From: Reichenbachiella sp.
GTDB lineage: Bacteria > Bacteroidota > Bacteroidia > Cytophagales > Cyclobacteriaceae
Assembly: GCF_033344935.1 (NCBI RefSeq)
Contig: NZ_JAWPMM010000001.1
Span: 4,642,115-4,706,114, forward strand
Length of the DNA: 64,000 nucleotides
Direction of reading: 5' to 3'
In this document: positions 1-9,087 of the stretch, one piece after another
Layout of the letters: each line of letters opens with the position of its first letter
Numbering within the stretch: the first letter of the stretch is position 1
Translations under genes and position numbers: made by a program
Notes under the pieces: generated by a model
What the model was told of the DNA's origin: nothing
Database searches by the model: none
What the model saw: the letters and a program-made list of their open reading frames with translations, nothing else

Positions 1-531
1 CTTCCTAAATTCTGAAGGTGACATGCCTGTCACTCTTCTAAACTGCCCGGAAAGGTATTGAACACTGCTGTAATCCAGTTTGTAAGATATTTCACTTAGC
101 GTCAATTCATCATAGATGAGAAGCTCTTTTACCTTTTCGACTTTTTGCAAAATCAGATATCGCTCAATAGTGACATTTTCGACAGAAGAAAATAAGTTGC
201 TTAAGTAACTATAATCTTTGCCGATTCTCTGTTCCAGATAATGAGAAACATTCTGATTTATCGTTATTTCAGGGTTGTGAATAAGATCAATGATAGCGGT
301 TTTTATGTGTTCTATGAGCTTGCTATTACTATCCTCCAATAATTCAAATTCTCGATCCATGAGCACCTCACGGATTTGATCTAGCTGTATTAAGTTAACC
401 TTCTCTGCAAGCTTCACTTCTCCAAGTTGGATATCCACCACCTCTATTCCCAACTGTGAAAGTTCCTCTCTTACCACTTGGATGCAGCGATTGCATACCA
501 TGTTTTTTATATATAAAATTTCTGACACCAT
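1..531 (-). CDS. AraC-family regulator with N-terminal HMA-like CxxC module (3' end beyond window)
   Basis: The frame stays open from an ATG at 531 to the window edge (177 codons), so the last residues are missing. The N-terminus has a metal-binding-like CxxC (Cys13, Cys16) in a short HMA-like fold, and residues of about 85-177 form an AraC-type double HTH ending in the typical YLSGQFRR segment. The architecture matches the paralogue at 14407-15189. It is inferred to sense a thiophilic metal and to control the neighbouring metal genes. It is divergent to the small Cys-rich gene at 720, and the 190 bp between them should hold both promoters. Family assignment of the HTH is firm; metal sensing is inference. 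Confidence 0.85.
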   Translation of the reverse strand, partial: MVSEILYIKNMVCNRCIQVVREELSQLGIEVVDIQLGEVKLAEKVNLIQLDQIREVLMDREFELLEDSNSKLIEHIKTAIIDLIHNPEITINQNVSHYLEQRIGKDYSYLSNLFSSVENVTIERYLILQKVEKVKELLIYDELTLSEISYKLDYSSVQYLSGQFRRVTGMSPSEFRK

Positions 532-719
532 ACCTAAGTTTGAATATTCACAATGTACGAAAATCCCTGATTAAAAAATTTGCGAAATTCCAGAAATGAG
601 TTACGAAATTTTTGTAGTAGCTACAATCGAATTCGAGGATTAAATCGTAAATCTTTATCGCAATATCATAAATGCCTAACTTGATTATTTCTCTTCTTAC
701 TACCTAAACAAGAATAATC

Positions 720-956
720 ATGGCGAACCTTCCCAAGACCCAGATGGTCACGCTTATTATCTGCAATGACTGTCAGCACGCATTTGTTACAGAAATGCCT
801 TTGATAGAAGAGGTGCATCAAATAGTCTGTATTCACTGCGAAAGTGTAATGACGACCAACAAAGATCAATGTTGTGTCTATTGCTCTTATGGGTCTGAAA
901 AGTACCCCAAGATGCAGCTCTGGGACATACTCAGAAGTTCTTTGGATAGTTCCTAA
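720..956 (+). CDS. GDCCxC-type small cysteine-rich protein
   Basis: This 78-residue protein carries three Cys clusters: Cys15/Cys18, Cys37/Cys40 and Cys51-Cys52/Cys55, the last followed by SYG. The CCVYCSYG signature and the spacing match the GDCCxC family of small zinc-ribbon-like proteins, which often lie beside mercury or other heavy-metal genes. Here the usual Gly-Asp before the Cys pair is Asp-Gln. The product is probably cytoplasmic and metal-binding. It stands between a metal-type AraC regulator and a copper-type ATPase, which fits such a role. The exact function is unknown. Confidence 0.7.
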   Translation: MANLPKTQMVTLIICNDCQHAFVTEMPLIEEVHQIVCIHCESVMTTNKDQCCVYCSYGSEKYPKMQLWDILRSSLDSS

Positions 957-996
957 TACTTTCTCAAAATTTCATAAAACGTACTTAAAACATCGT

Positions 997-1026
997 AAGA
1001 CCTTTGGAGGTTTTAGTAGTTTTTTT
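997..1026 (+). terminator. Possible rho-independent terminator after the GDCCxC gene
   Basis: A 7-bp stem (997-1003 with 1008-1014, one G-U pair) around a TTGG loop is followed, after five bases, by a T run at 1020-1026. It lies about 40 bp after the stop of the small Cys-rich gene. The gap between stem and T tract makes this a moderate call. Confidence 0.4.
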
Positions 1027-1126
1027 GAGTAAAGGTTTTCTAATCCCAAACCTCTGGGGTATGACTGGCTTGCCTTAAGCGCAAAGCTCGGGACAGGCCG
1101 GTTTTCCCGGAGACCAATACCTAACT

Positions 1127-1732
1127 ATGACAAAATTTACCAATATATTATTAGCAGGTGCAGCGTTTCTTTTTACATCATGCAATGTGTACCAAGATGT
1201 CCAGATCACAAAAGATAAGACTGTAGATTTCTCTCAATATGAAACCTACGCTTGGCTGCCTGATGTTGAAAACGTCAGCGAATCAGATTACAATAACGAC
1301 TTTATCCGGCAAAAAACCCGAAACTATTTCGGCCATTGCATGGCTCAGAGACAACTTGAACCTGATACCATAAACCCACAGCTTTTATTACGAATCGAGT
1401 GGCTTAGTCATGCAAGAGCAGTGGAAGTTCCTCAAGTCAGGAATTGGCCAGACTACTACGATGCTGAGTATTACAATGCACCAACAGTTTACATCTACGA
1501 TGGCAAAGTTACCGGCAGATCCGTGTGGGGTAAAGAGAATCCTGAACCTGAAGTAATACAGTATGCACATGGGGGAGCAAAATTGACCGCAATAGACAGA
1601 CTTACCAACCGCAAGGTTTGGGAGGGGGTTGCACAGGGAGATCTATATGACCCAAATATCATGTATAATCATCTGCACCCTGCCATCCATAAACTAATGA
1701 AACGGTTTCCAATAAAAATCTCTAAAGAATAA
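1127..1732 (+). CDS. DUF4136-family lipoprotein
   Basis: The 201-residue product has a signal peptide ending in a lipobox with Cys19 (FTSC), so it is expected to be anchored to a membrane facing the periplasm. The mature part opens with the DUF4136 pattern (YETYAWLP) and continues with the family's conserved ending on non-coding-strand-specific Lys-Trp-Glu and Asp-Arg-Leu-Thr segments. Members are abundant in Bacteroidota, and no biochemical role is established. The gene is monocistronic as far as can be seen, with 129 bp separating it from the downstream ATPase. Confidence 0.8.
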   Translation: MTKFTNILLAGAAFLFTSCNVYQDVQITKDKTVDFSQYETYAWLPDVENVSESDYNNDFIRQKTRNYFGHCMAQRQLEPDTINPQLLLRIEWLSHARAVEVPQVRNWPDYYDAEYYNAPTVYIYDGKVTGRSVWGKENPEPEVIQYAHGGAKLTAIDRLTNRKVWEGVAQGDLYDPNIMYNHLHPAIHKLMKRFPIKISKE

Positions 1733-1861
1733 GTGTTAGCAAAAAATTATCAGAGAAGGAGACCAGACTCTACATTTCAAAATATCATAAGTTTTAACCA
1801 AAATATCATAAAATAAGAAACATCTATTTTCTTTATATAACAGAACCTTAAAAAGACTTTA

Positions 1862-3868
1862 ATGAATCATACTCAACATACAGATCACCAACACGAACAT
1901 CACGATCATTCAGATCACCATGCACACATGATCGAAGACTTCAAAAAGCGCTTTTGGATCTCCTTAATACTTACCATACCGGTACTCATACTCTCCCCAA
2001 TGATTCAGTCGTTCTTGGGCATTTTCTGGGGTTTTTCGGGCGACCGGTACGTGCTGTTTGGTTTATCCTCGGTTGCCTTTTTTTATGGGGGATGGCCTTT
2101 CCTAAAGGGATTGTATGAAGAGCTGAAAGACAAAAACCCTGGTATGATGACTCTGATAGCTGTGGCAATTGGAGTCGCTTATTTCTACAGTTCTGCGGTG
2201 GTATTTGGATTGGAGGGCAAGATGTTTTTCTGGGAACTGGTTACCCTAATTGATATCATGCTTTTAGGGCATTGGATCGAAATGAAATCCGTGATGGGTG
2301 CGTCAAGAGCCTTAGAGCTATTGGTGAATATGATGCCCTCTGAAGCACATCTGGTTGATGGCGATAGTACGAGGGACATTGCTCTGAAAGAAGTAAAGCC
2401 AGGAGATCTCCTCTTGGTAAAACCAGGAGAAAAAATCCCGGCAGATGCCGTCGTTACTGAAGGCGAGAGCCATGTCAACGAATCCATGCTCACCGGAGAA
2501 TCAGTCCCCGTAAAGAAAGGTATGGATGATAAGGTAATCGGAGGGTCGATAAACGGCAATAGCTCCATTACCATCAAAGTATCGCATACCGGAGAAGAAA
2601 GCTATTTGAACAAAGTCATTACCTTGGTTCAGGAAGCTCAAAAAACCAAATCCAAAACTCAGAATCTCGCTAACAGAGCTGCAAAATGGCTTACCTACAT
2701 TGCACTCTCCGTAGGATTTGCAACATTGGCCGTGTGGCTGATTCTGGGTTACGACTTTGTTTTTGCACTTGAGCGAATGGTGACCGTGATGGTAATTTCG
2801 TGTCCACATGCGCTAGGTCTGGCCGTTCCATTAGTAGTGGCTATTTCTACCTCATTGTCTGCCCAAAACGGACTATTAATTCGAAATAGAACAGCATTTG
2901 AGAATTCTCGGAAAATTTCAACACTCGTTTTCGATAAAACTGGAACCCTAACAAAAGGGGAATTTGGGGTTACTCGTTTTCATTCTTTCATTCATGAATT
3001 TAATGATGAAGAGCTTCTGCTTTGGGCGGCAACACTTGAGCAAAACTCTGAACACCCTATTGCAGAAGGAATTGTGAAGAAAGCTGCCGGTCTTTCAAAG
3101 GCAATTCCAAAAGCGCTGGATTTCAAGGCAATTACAGGGAAAGGGATACAAGCAAATGTGCATAACAAAAAAGTGATGGTTGTGAGCCCAAGATACCTTC
3201 GGGATGAAAGCATTGAAGCGCCTGAAGAAGCGGTTGGGAATGCTGCAGAAACGGTTGTATTTGTACTAATTGATGGGAAGCTGTCAGGGTTCATTGCATT
3301 GGCCGATGAGGTGCGCCCAGAAAGTAAAACGGCGATAAAGCTGTTTCAGGACGAAGGGATCAAGGTAATGATGGCTACTGGAGACAATGAAAAAGTTGCC
3401 AAATCTGTAAGTGAGCATTTGGGACTGGATGGCTACTATGCCGAGGTGCTGCCACATCAAAAGGTGGAGATTGTCAAGAAACTACAGGAACAAGACCAGT
3501 TTGTGGCCATGACTGGTGACGGTGTAAATGACGCACCTGCTCTGGCACAAGCCGATGTGGGTATAGCGGTAGGTTCCGGTACTGATATAGCGGCTGAAAC
3601 AGCAGACATTATTTTAGTTAATAGTAATCCAAAGGATATAGCCAATCTGATATTTTTTGGAAAAGCCACTTATCAAAAAATGATTCAAAACCTGGCATGG
3701 GCGACAGGTTATAATGCCATCGCCATTCCACTAGCCGCAGGAGTACTATATGGTGTTGGGTTTATACTAAGCCCTGCTGTGGGTGCAGTGTTCATGAGTT
3801 TAAGTACGGTTATTGTAGCAATCAACGCTCAATTACTGAAGAAGAAGGTAATGGCCGATACGAAATGA
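1862..3868 (+). CDS. copB: P1B-type heavy-metal ATPase of the CPH class (CopB-like copper/silver exporter)
   Basis: This is a 668-residue P-type ATPase. It begins with a His-rich stretch (about residues 4-22) in place of CxxC HMA domains. Membrane helices precede a TGES actuator loop, then a CPH motif at about 314-316, the DKTGT phosphorylation site at about 358, an HP motif in the nucleotide domain and GDGVND at about 552. CPH instead of CPC, together with a His-rich N-terminus, is typical of the P1B-3 (CopB) group, which exports copper or silver from the cytoplasm. The next gene starts in a 4-bp ATGA overlap, so the two are cotranscribed. The exact metal (Cu+, Cu2+ or Ag+) is not certain. 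Confidence 0.9.
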   Translation: MNHTQHTDHQHEHHDHSDHHAHMIEDFKKRFWISLILTIPVLILSPMIQSFLGIFWGFSGDRYVLFGLSSVAFFYGGWPFLKGLYEELKDKNPGMMTLIAVAIGVAYFYSSAVVFGLEGKMFFWELVTLIDIMLLGHWIEMKSVMGASRALELLVNMMPSEAHLVDGDSTRDIALKEVKPGDLLLVKPGEKIPADAVVTEGESHVNESMLTGESVPVKKGMDDKVIGGSINGNSSITIKVSHTGEESYLNKVITLVQEAQKTKSKTQNLANRAAKWLTYIALSVGFATLAVWLILGYDFVFALERMVTVMVISCPHALGLAVPLVVAISTSLSAQNGLLIRNRTAFENSRKISTLVFDKTGTLTKGEFGVTRFHSFIHEFNDEELLLWAATLEQNSEHPIAEGIVKKAAGLSKAIPKALDFKAITGKGIQANVHNKKVMVVSPRYLRDESIEAPEEAVGNAAETVVFVLIDGKLSGFIALADEVRPESKTAIKLFQDEGIKVMMATGDNEKVAKSVSEHLGLDGYYAEVLPHQKVEIVKKLQEQDQFVAMTGDGVNDAPALAQADVGIAVGSGTDIAAETADIILVNSNPKDIANLIFFGKATYQKMIQNLAWATGYNAIAIPLAAGVLYGVGFILSPAVGAVFMSLSTVIVAINAQLLKKKVMADTK

Positions 3869-4461
3869 AGATTCAAAATTTTAATGCTATGATAAAGCTA
3901 ATCAAGACAATAATTTTTACAATTCTCATGGCAATTGGTCAAGCGGGAATGTCCCAATCTGTAACGAGTGGTATTTATATGACCTTTGAGGATTATTTGA
4001 ATGGTGAGATGGAGTATGCAATTAACTGCTCTGAAGAATCGCACAAGATCCGTCCTCATGGCACATGGAAGGGAGACAAGTTTATCGTGGTTCACCGTGG
4101 TGAAAAATTCACTCATGATCGGTCTGAAATTTTCGGGTATAGGGGTTGTGATGGGAAAGACTGGAGGGTTCACGGAAAGGATGATTATCAAATAGCCGAG
4201 TCAAGATCTATAATCATCTATAAAAAGGATGAAGAGGAGCTCCATTTTGATGACGGGCCCATACCTCCAACTTATTACTTCTCGGTAAACAATGGTCATA
4301 TTCTTAGACTTACGAAAATGAACCTTAAGAAAGCATTTGCTGATGACCATGATTTACATGACAAACTGGATGAAACTTTCATTGGCGAAGACCTGACCTC
4401 ATACGACAAATACCACAAAATGTACAAGGTAAACCGAGTATTGGCAATCACCGGTAATTAG
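3865..4461 (+). CDS. Exported protein of unknown function, coupled to copB
   Basis: The start overlaps the copB stop by 4 bp; an inner ATG at 3889 would give a cleaner signal peptide (hydrophobic segment ending near MSQS). The mature part of about 165 residues is acidic, with several His, Asp and Glu residues (for example DDHDLHDK near the C-terminus). No family is recognised. Translational coupling to the ATPase suggests a periplasmic accessory role in copper handling, but this is only context. Confidence 0.6.
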   Translation: MKIQNFNAMIKLIKTIIFTILMAIGQAGMSQSVTSGIYMTFEDYLNGEMEYAINCSEESHKIRPHGTWKGDKFIVVHRGEKFTHDRSEIFGYRGCDGKDWRVHGKDDYQIAESRSIIIYKKDEEELHFDDGPIPPTYYFSVNNGHILRLTKMNLKKAFADDHDLHDKLDETFIGEDLTSYDKYHKMYKVNRVLAITGN

Positions 4462-4468
4462 CTAATCA

Positions 4469-5608
4469 ATGGACATTGATATAGAGATGAACAAAAAAAT
4501 ATTGGTCGTAGGTGGCTATGGTGATGTAGGAAGCAGAATCTGCCTGATCCTGGCCAAGTATTATCCAGGAAGTGTAGTGGCAGCTGGTAGAAGCCTAGGC
4601 AAAGCTGAAAAATTCAGTATAAGAACATCAGGCAAAGTGCTGCCTCGTCAGCTGGACCTTTCAAAAGATTGGGCTAATCATGAATTAAATGATGTGGGAA
4701 TGGTGATAATGTCTTTAGATCTTCTGTCTCCAGAATTTGCAAAACACTGCCTAAAATCAGGGATTAATTACATAGATATTACTGCCTCCCAGGTGCTTAT
4801 CAATAATTTAGATGGGTTAAAAGGTCAGGCAAAGGAAAATAACGCTAGCGGAATTATCAGTGTGGGTCTTGATCCAGGAATATCCAATCTGTTAGTAAAG
4901 CAATGTAGTAGGGAAATGGATTACCCGGAAAAAGCAGAAATCAACCTGCTATTTGGATTAGGAGAAGATCATGGTGATGGTTCAATAGAATGGATCCTCA
5001 ATAACCTACAAAATGACTTTGAATTAAATCTCCGCGGATCCACTATACTGGTACTAAGTTTTCAAGATGGTAAAAGTGTAATCTTTCCTCGGGAGTTGGG
5101 TAAACGCACCGCATATGCATTTAATTTTTCTGACCAACATGTACTAAAGAAAACCCTGGGCATCCCTGAAGTTCGAACAAGAATGTGTTTTGAGAGTAAA
5201 GTCACCACTTGGTTAGTGGCTGCACTTGCACAGATCAGATTTTTCAAATTGTTGAAATATTCTATAATAAAAAGTTCGTTTAAGTTCCTCCTGAAAAACC
5301 TGAAATTGGGTTCGGATGTGTATTCGATTAAAGTAACTGTTCGGGGAGTGAAAAATGGCAAGGAAGTTTTTAGTCATGGGGCAATCCAAGGTAATGGTGA
5401 GGCTCAGATTACTGCAGAGGTGGCAACACTTGTAGCAAGAAGACTTCTTGAGTTAAAACCCAATCCAGGAGTGTACCATATTGAAGAGCTTTTCGAACCA
5501 AAAGACATTCTGAAGCATATCAAAGGTGCCAGGCTATTTGATGAAAGTAATGATGTTCAAATTGAAAATACAAAACAACAACTTTTAATACACCTAAATG
5601 AAAATTAG
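4469..5608 (+). CDS. Saccharopine-dehydrogenase-like NAD(P)-binding oxidoreductase
   Basis: A Rossmann dinucleotide loop (VVGGYGDVGSR) lies at the N-terminus, directly after the probable start MNKK at 4487; the upstream ATG at 4469 adds six residues. The remainder follows the saccharopine dehydrogenase/reductase-like fold, including the GLDPGISN segment common in that group. Length (about 373-379 residues) is normal. The substrate cannot be deduced. It follows the exported-protein gene by 7 bp and precedes a broken lipoprotein gene in an overlapping arrangement, so all are probably one transcript. Confidence 0.75.
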   Translation: MDIDIEMNKKILVVGGYGDVGSRICLILAKYYPGSVVAAGRSLGKAEKFSIRTSGKVLPRQLDLSKDWANHELNDVGMVIMSLDLLSPEFAKHCLKSGINYIDITASQVLINNLDGLKGQAKENNASGIISVGLDPGISNLLVKQCSREMDYPEKAEINLLFGLGEDHGDGSIEWILNNLQNDFELNLRGSTILVLSFQDGKSVIFPRELGKRTAYAFNFSDQHVLKKTLGIPEVRTRMCFESKVTTWLVAALAQIRFFKLLKYSIIKSSFKFLLKNLKLGSDVYSIKVTVRGVKNGKEVFSHGAIQGNGEAQITAEVATLVARRLLELKPNPGVYHIEELFEPKDILKHIKGARLFDESNDVQIENTKQQLLIHLNEN

Positions 5609-6096
5609 CACACTATACTTATTGACTATCGCCTTTCTGATTAGTTGTAATCAGAAAGAAAGCAACTCACCTGGCTCTGAAGAGGTAATATCCATTGTTG
5701 AGAAAGCAATCAATGACCGACAACTCATCAATCTCAATCCCTAATTTTCAAAAGATGCCAAAATTTATGAGCAAGGATCTATAGATGAGTCTTGGGAACA
5801 TTATAGAGACGGTCACCTAGGCTATGAAATTGAAGCTTTTGAGTCTTTCTATATGAACTTTGAAATAAACGAAACCTTCAACAAAGATGCTATGGCTCTT
5901 GTCAGGGGGTTCTATAATCTCTCTGCAATTATGGATGGTGATTCCATCTCATCAAGAGGCTTGGTCACATTTGCGATGATATCGGAAAATTCAAACTGGA
6001 AGATTGTCCATTTACAATTCTCACGAAGTTGCAGATAATTTGGAAAGGCTCACAAGCTTCGGTTTAAATAATGTAAGAAATTTTATCAATAACTAA
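5598..6096 (+). pseudogene. Degraded SnoaL/NTF2-like lipoprotein gene (nonsense plus frameshift)
   Basis: From ATG 5598 the frame encodes a lipoprotein signal (FLISCNQ) and the start of a SnoaL-like domain, then meets TAA at 5742-5744 after a Pro codon, where relatives would have an aromatic residue before FSKDA. The same frame continues to 6038. Near 6019 a one-base shift gives a natural-looking C-terminus (HEVADNLERL to NFINN) ending at TAA 6094-6096. Two separate lesions argue for a decaying gene. The start overlaps the preceding stop, so it was the last gene of that transcript. Confidence 0.7.
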
Positions 6097-6110
6097 ATGA
6101 ATAAATACCT

Positions 6111-6746
6111 ATGAAGAAAGTATTCTACACTGCGATTATTATGGCTTTTATAATGTCATCATGCACAAGTAAAAGTTCGCAATCCAACGAGGATGATCAT
6201 GGAAATGATCACGAACACCCCACCGAAGAAGCATCCAAGGAACATGAAGGTCACTCCATGGAGAAGGAGACAGCTACTGAATCTGGGAGTAATGCTAAGA
6301 GCCCGCACACGAGTGCGATGGCAATGGTGGAAGGGGCACATGTACATATTGATTACTCATCACCGCGAGTAAGAGGTCGTGTGGTTTTCGGAGGATTGGT
6401 AGCTTATGATGAAGTTTGGGTGTCTGGGGCACATAGAGCCACCTGGCTAGATACTAACAAAGAACTTCTTATAAATGGAGTGGTACTACCTAAAGGTAAG
6501 TACGGTCTCTTCACTATACCTGGAAAAGAAAAATGGACAATCATACTGAACAAAAACTGGGATCAACATGGAGCTGATGAGTACTCGATTGATGACGATG
6601 TAATGAGATTCATTGTAGCACCCGAGGAACTTCCAGAAACAAAGGAAGAACTGACTTATACTGTGACCAGAGCAGATAATGGTGGAGACATCTCACTTGA
6701 GTGGGAAAAAGTCCGAGTGAGTTTTGATTTTAAAGTGAATGACTAA
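6111..6746 (+). CDS. DUF2911-domain lipoprotein with His-rich linker
   Basis: The 211-residue product has a lipobox with Cys18, then an acidic and His-rich linker (about residues 25-55) with many His-Glu and His-Gly steps that could bind metal. Residues of about 78-205 match DUF2911: FGGLVAYDEVW, the LPKGKYGLFTIPG segment and WTIILNKN. DUF2911 proteins are frequent in Bacteroidota and have no assigned activity. The linker is unlike ordinary members and fits the metal context. It is an envelope protein. Confidence 0.85.
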   Translation: MKKVFYTAIIMAFIMSSCTSKSSQSNEDDHGNDHEHPTEEASKEHEGHSMEKETATESGSNAKSPHTSAMAMVEGAHVHIDYSSPRVRGRVVFGGLVAYDEVWVSGAHRATWLDTNKELLINGVVLPKGKYGLFTIPGKEKWTIILNKNWDQHGADEYSIDDDVMRFIVAPEELPETKEELTYTVTRADNGGDISLEWEKVRVSFDFKVND

Positions 6747-7089
6747 TTAAGATAAAAGTTATTACTCTACTAATTTTTGGGTTAAGATCAATAGATGGTA
6801 TGTTAAATGAAAATTAGGGTCAATAGTCACGATTTAAAATTGACATTATAGCCATTGCAGTCGTGTTTTACTCATGATTTTTCTTGAGAAATAGGCTTCA
6901 AGCACTCTATACATGGCTTGAGTATGACAATTGGGTTATAAACCCTTTATCTGGAAGATGCCACTCTACTTCTTCAGCTACCATTCCATTGCATCGTAAA
7001 TGAGCTGAATCATCAAAGTTGTCATCTTTTGTACAAAAAAAGGTCTGCTGTTTCCAGCAGACCTCACTCTTACTTCTACTCAAACCTAA
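6747..7089. other. Intergenic region between convergent genes
   Basis: About 340 bp between two convergent genes. I see no open frame worth calling and no RNA gene. The only clear element is the hairpin at 7034-7064, described separately. Confidence 0.6.
7034..7064 (-). terminator. Rho-independent terminator of the 8937-7090 transcript
   Basis: A perfect 10-bp inverted repeat (AGGTCTGCTG at 7041-7050, CAGCAGACCT at 7055-7064) with a 4-base loop is followed on the minus strand by seven consecutive T (7040-7034). It sits just after the stop of the minus-strand porin gene. Confidence 0.85.
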
Positions 7090-8355
7090 CTAAAAACTAA
7101 TTGCTGCCTCAATCACAATACCATTGAATTCTGCTCCCTGAAACTTTGAGCCATTAAATCCATCGCCATCATATTTAGAAGTCACATATTCAATTTTGGT
7201 CAGTACATTATTGGTCATGAACCACCCGCCTCCAATGTTTAGTCTACTAATATCCATGGAAGGTGTAGCATCCGAAGATTCACCATTCACGCTGTTATAT
7301 CGGCCACCTAGATATAACTGCTCCGAACTACCAAAACGGTAGATGACTTCTGCTCCAAGTTGAGTATACCCGCCCCCAATAGCATCGTCACCATTGTTGG
7401 CCACCTCAAGTACTCCAAAAAATTCTAAACCCTGAAATTTGACAAAAGGGTTAATCTGAAAAGCTGTCTGATAACCAAAGCCTGGATTAAATCGAGGCAG
7501 AAATGCACTTACTCGAGAATCATTAATTCCTTCCAATACACTGTAGTAACGCGCCCCTGCCCGGTCACCATTATATAGGTAGTCACGTGTACTTTTACTA
7601 GAGCTGCTATAAATGGAACCAGTTAATCTAAGTCGCAGATCATCGTTAACCTGATTGTCATATCCTAACTTGGCAAAAAATGCAATGCCATCATCACCAG
7701 AAATGGGTTCTTGATTCAGTCTGCCGTTACTGACACCTATAACGCCTAAAAAACCAGATTTTTGAAGTGTTAATTCTGCAAATGGCTCTGTGGTAAAAGC
7801 GTCCATAATGTAGTTTCCAACAAAAGGATTAAATATAGCTCGTGCATTGTCAGACCTTCTAAAATGTGTGTCACCATAGTTGATTTCATCCATACCAAAT
7901 TTCAAAGTGGCTATTTCCATAAATCCACTTAAAAGTCCTTCTTGAATAAAATCAAGTTTGTCTACTTGTAGATAACCGCCTTTCACCCATCCTTCATTGT
8001 GGTTTCTAGAGGACAAGTAATTTCTTAAGTGCATTCTCAATCCATCTGCAAGTTGAACGTCCAGATTCAAATTTGCTGAGGGGAGGTTGAAATTAGATGA
8101 AAGGTCTACTAAAGTGTCTCCTACCAGATCATTTGATTGAGAAAGTCCCTGAAATTGAAGGGCAAAATCACCCCCAATACGTACTCTCAATCCTTCAAAC
8201 TTAACCGTGTCATCCTTGGCCGTTTCAAAAGTGTTAAGTCCTTGCTTGTCATTCGGTCTGAAAAAACCAATGGAAGGTTGTTGTGCATACACTGATCCAG
8301 TTGCTAGTAGCGAAAAGACCAGTATCCATATATGCTTGGTTTTACTTGTTTTCAT
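7090..8355 (-). CDS. Porin-like outer-membrane beta-barrel protein
   Basis: A 421-residue protein with a Sec signal peptide (cleavage near VYAQQ), repeated amphipathic beta strands rich in aromatic residues and Gly, and a terminal Phe. It resembles Bacteroidota porins of the phosphate-selective O/P kind, with phrases such as KFGMDEINYGDTHFRR typical of that barrel. The substrate is unknown. It follows the YceI gene by 18 bp on the same strand and ends at a strong terminator, so the two form an operon. Confidence 0.7.
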   Translation of the reverse strand: MKTSKTKHIWILVFSLLATGSVYAQQPSIGFFRPNDKQGLNTFETAKDDTVKFEGLRVRIGGDFALQFQGLSQSNDLVGDTLVDLSSNFNLPSANLNLDVQLADGLRMHLRNYLSSRNHNEGWVKGGYLQVDKLDFIQEGLLSGFMEIATLKFGMDEINYGDTHFRRSDNARAIFNPFVGNYIMDAFTTEPFAELTLQKSGFLGVIGVSNGRLNQEPISGDDGIAFFAKLGYDNQVNDDLRLRLTGSIYSSSSKSTRDYLYNGDRAGARYYSVLEGINDSRVSAFLPRFNPGFGYQTAFQINPFVKFQGLEFFGVLEVANNGDDAIGGGYTQLGAEVIYRFGSSEQLYLGGRYNSVNGESSDATPSMDISRLNIGGGWFMTNNVLTKIEYVTSKYDGDGFNGSKFQGAEFNGIVIEAAISF

Positions 8356-8373
8356 AGTTAATTTATTTTGTGT

Positions 8374-8937
8374 TTAAAGATTGAATTCTAACGTTATATT
8401 GTATGATATGGTGATTTCATCACCGGTTTTCAATGTGCCTAACATGGCTGTGGGGGGCTCAATATTGAAGTCCGACATCTTGAAGGAAACCGAACCTTTG
8501 AAAGTCATGAGCCTGCTTGTATTTTCTTTGTTGTATACCGCCCTGACAGGGACACTCCGCTCTTCTCCAGCAACTTTCAACTTGCCATCGGAGGCGATCA
8601 CTTCACTATTGTTGTAGTCAAACACTTCTACTTCATAGCTTATGGTTGGAAAGTCCTTATATTTAAGAGCAGAATAGGTTTTATTATCCATGATGTCTTT
8701 CCCGCTTTTGATCGACTTCACCGGAACGTTTAGTCTTAGGTGGCCTAAAATGAGGGAATCAGCATCTTCCACATGTAATTCAACATTCATTTGATCTACC
8801 AAAACGTCAGACTTCCAGTCATGCAAAGAGGATGTGCCTTTTAAGGTCATGCTGCTTTTATCTGCATGAAAACGGGCCTGTGAAAAGGCGGTATTGGCAA
8901 ATAGTAGCAGGAAGGTTATCCTTAGAAATGTTTTCAT
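8374..8937 (-). CDS. YceI-family periplasmic protein
   Basis: The 187-residue protein has a Sec signal peptide (TAFSQA) and the YceI lipocalin-like pattern: SSLHDWKS near the start, a middle VPVKSIKSGKDIMDNKTY segment, then KYKDFPTISYE. YceI proteins bind isoprenoid-type lipids and are exported to the periplasm. It is the first gene of a two-gene unit with the porin. Two other secreted proteins nearby (13185-13757, and less clearly 9976-10525) look related, so this region repeats the fold. Confidence 0.85.
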   Translation of the reverse strand: MKTFLRITFLLLFANTAFSQARFHADKSSMTLKGTSSLHDWKSDVLVDQMNVELHVEDADSLILGHLRLNVPVKSIKSGKDIMDNKTYSALKYKDFPTISYEVEVFDYNNSEVIASDGKLKVAGEERSVPVRAVYNKENTSRLMTFKGSVSFKMSDFNIEPPTAMLGTLKTGDEITISYNITLEFNL

Positions 8938-9087
8938 ATCACCACTTTTTAATTGTCCATCAGATCACTTGATTCTGATATCATGAGTGAAGATACGAGC
9001 GAGTCAGGGTGTAGTATTTATCAAATTTTGGGTGATCTTTACCGAATTTTGAAAAATGATTTAAGTCATGTCAAAAAATGAGATGCG

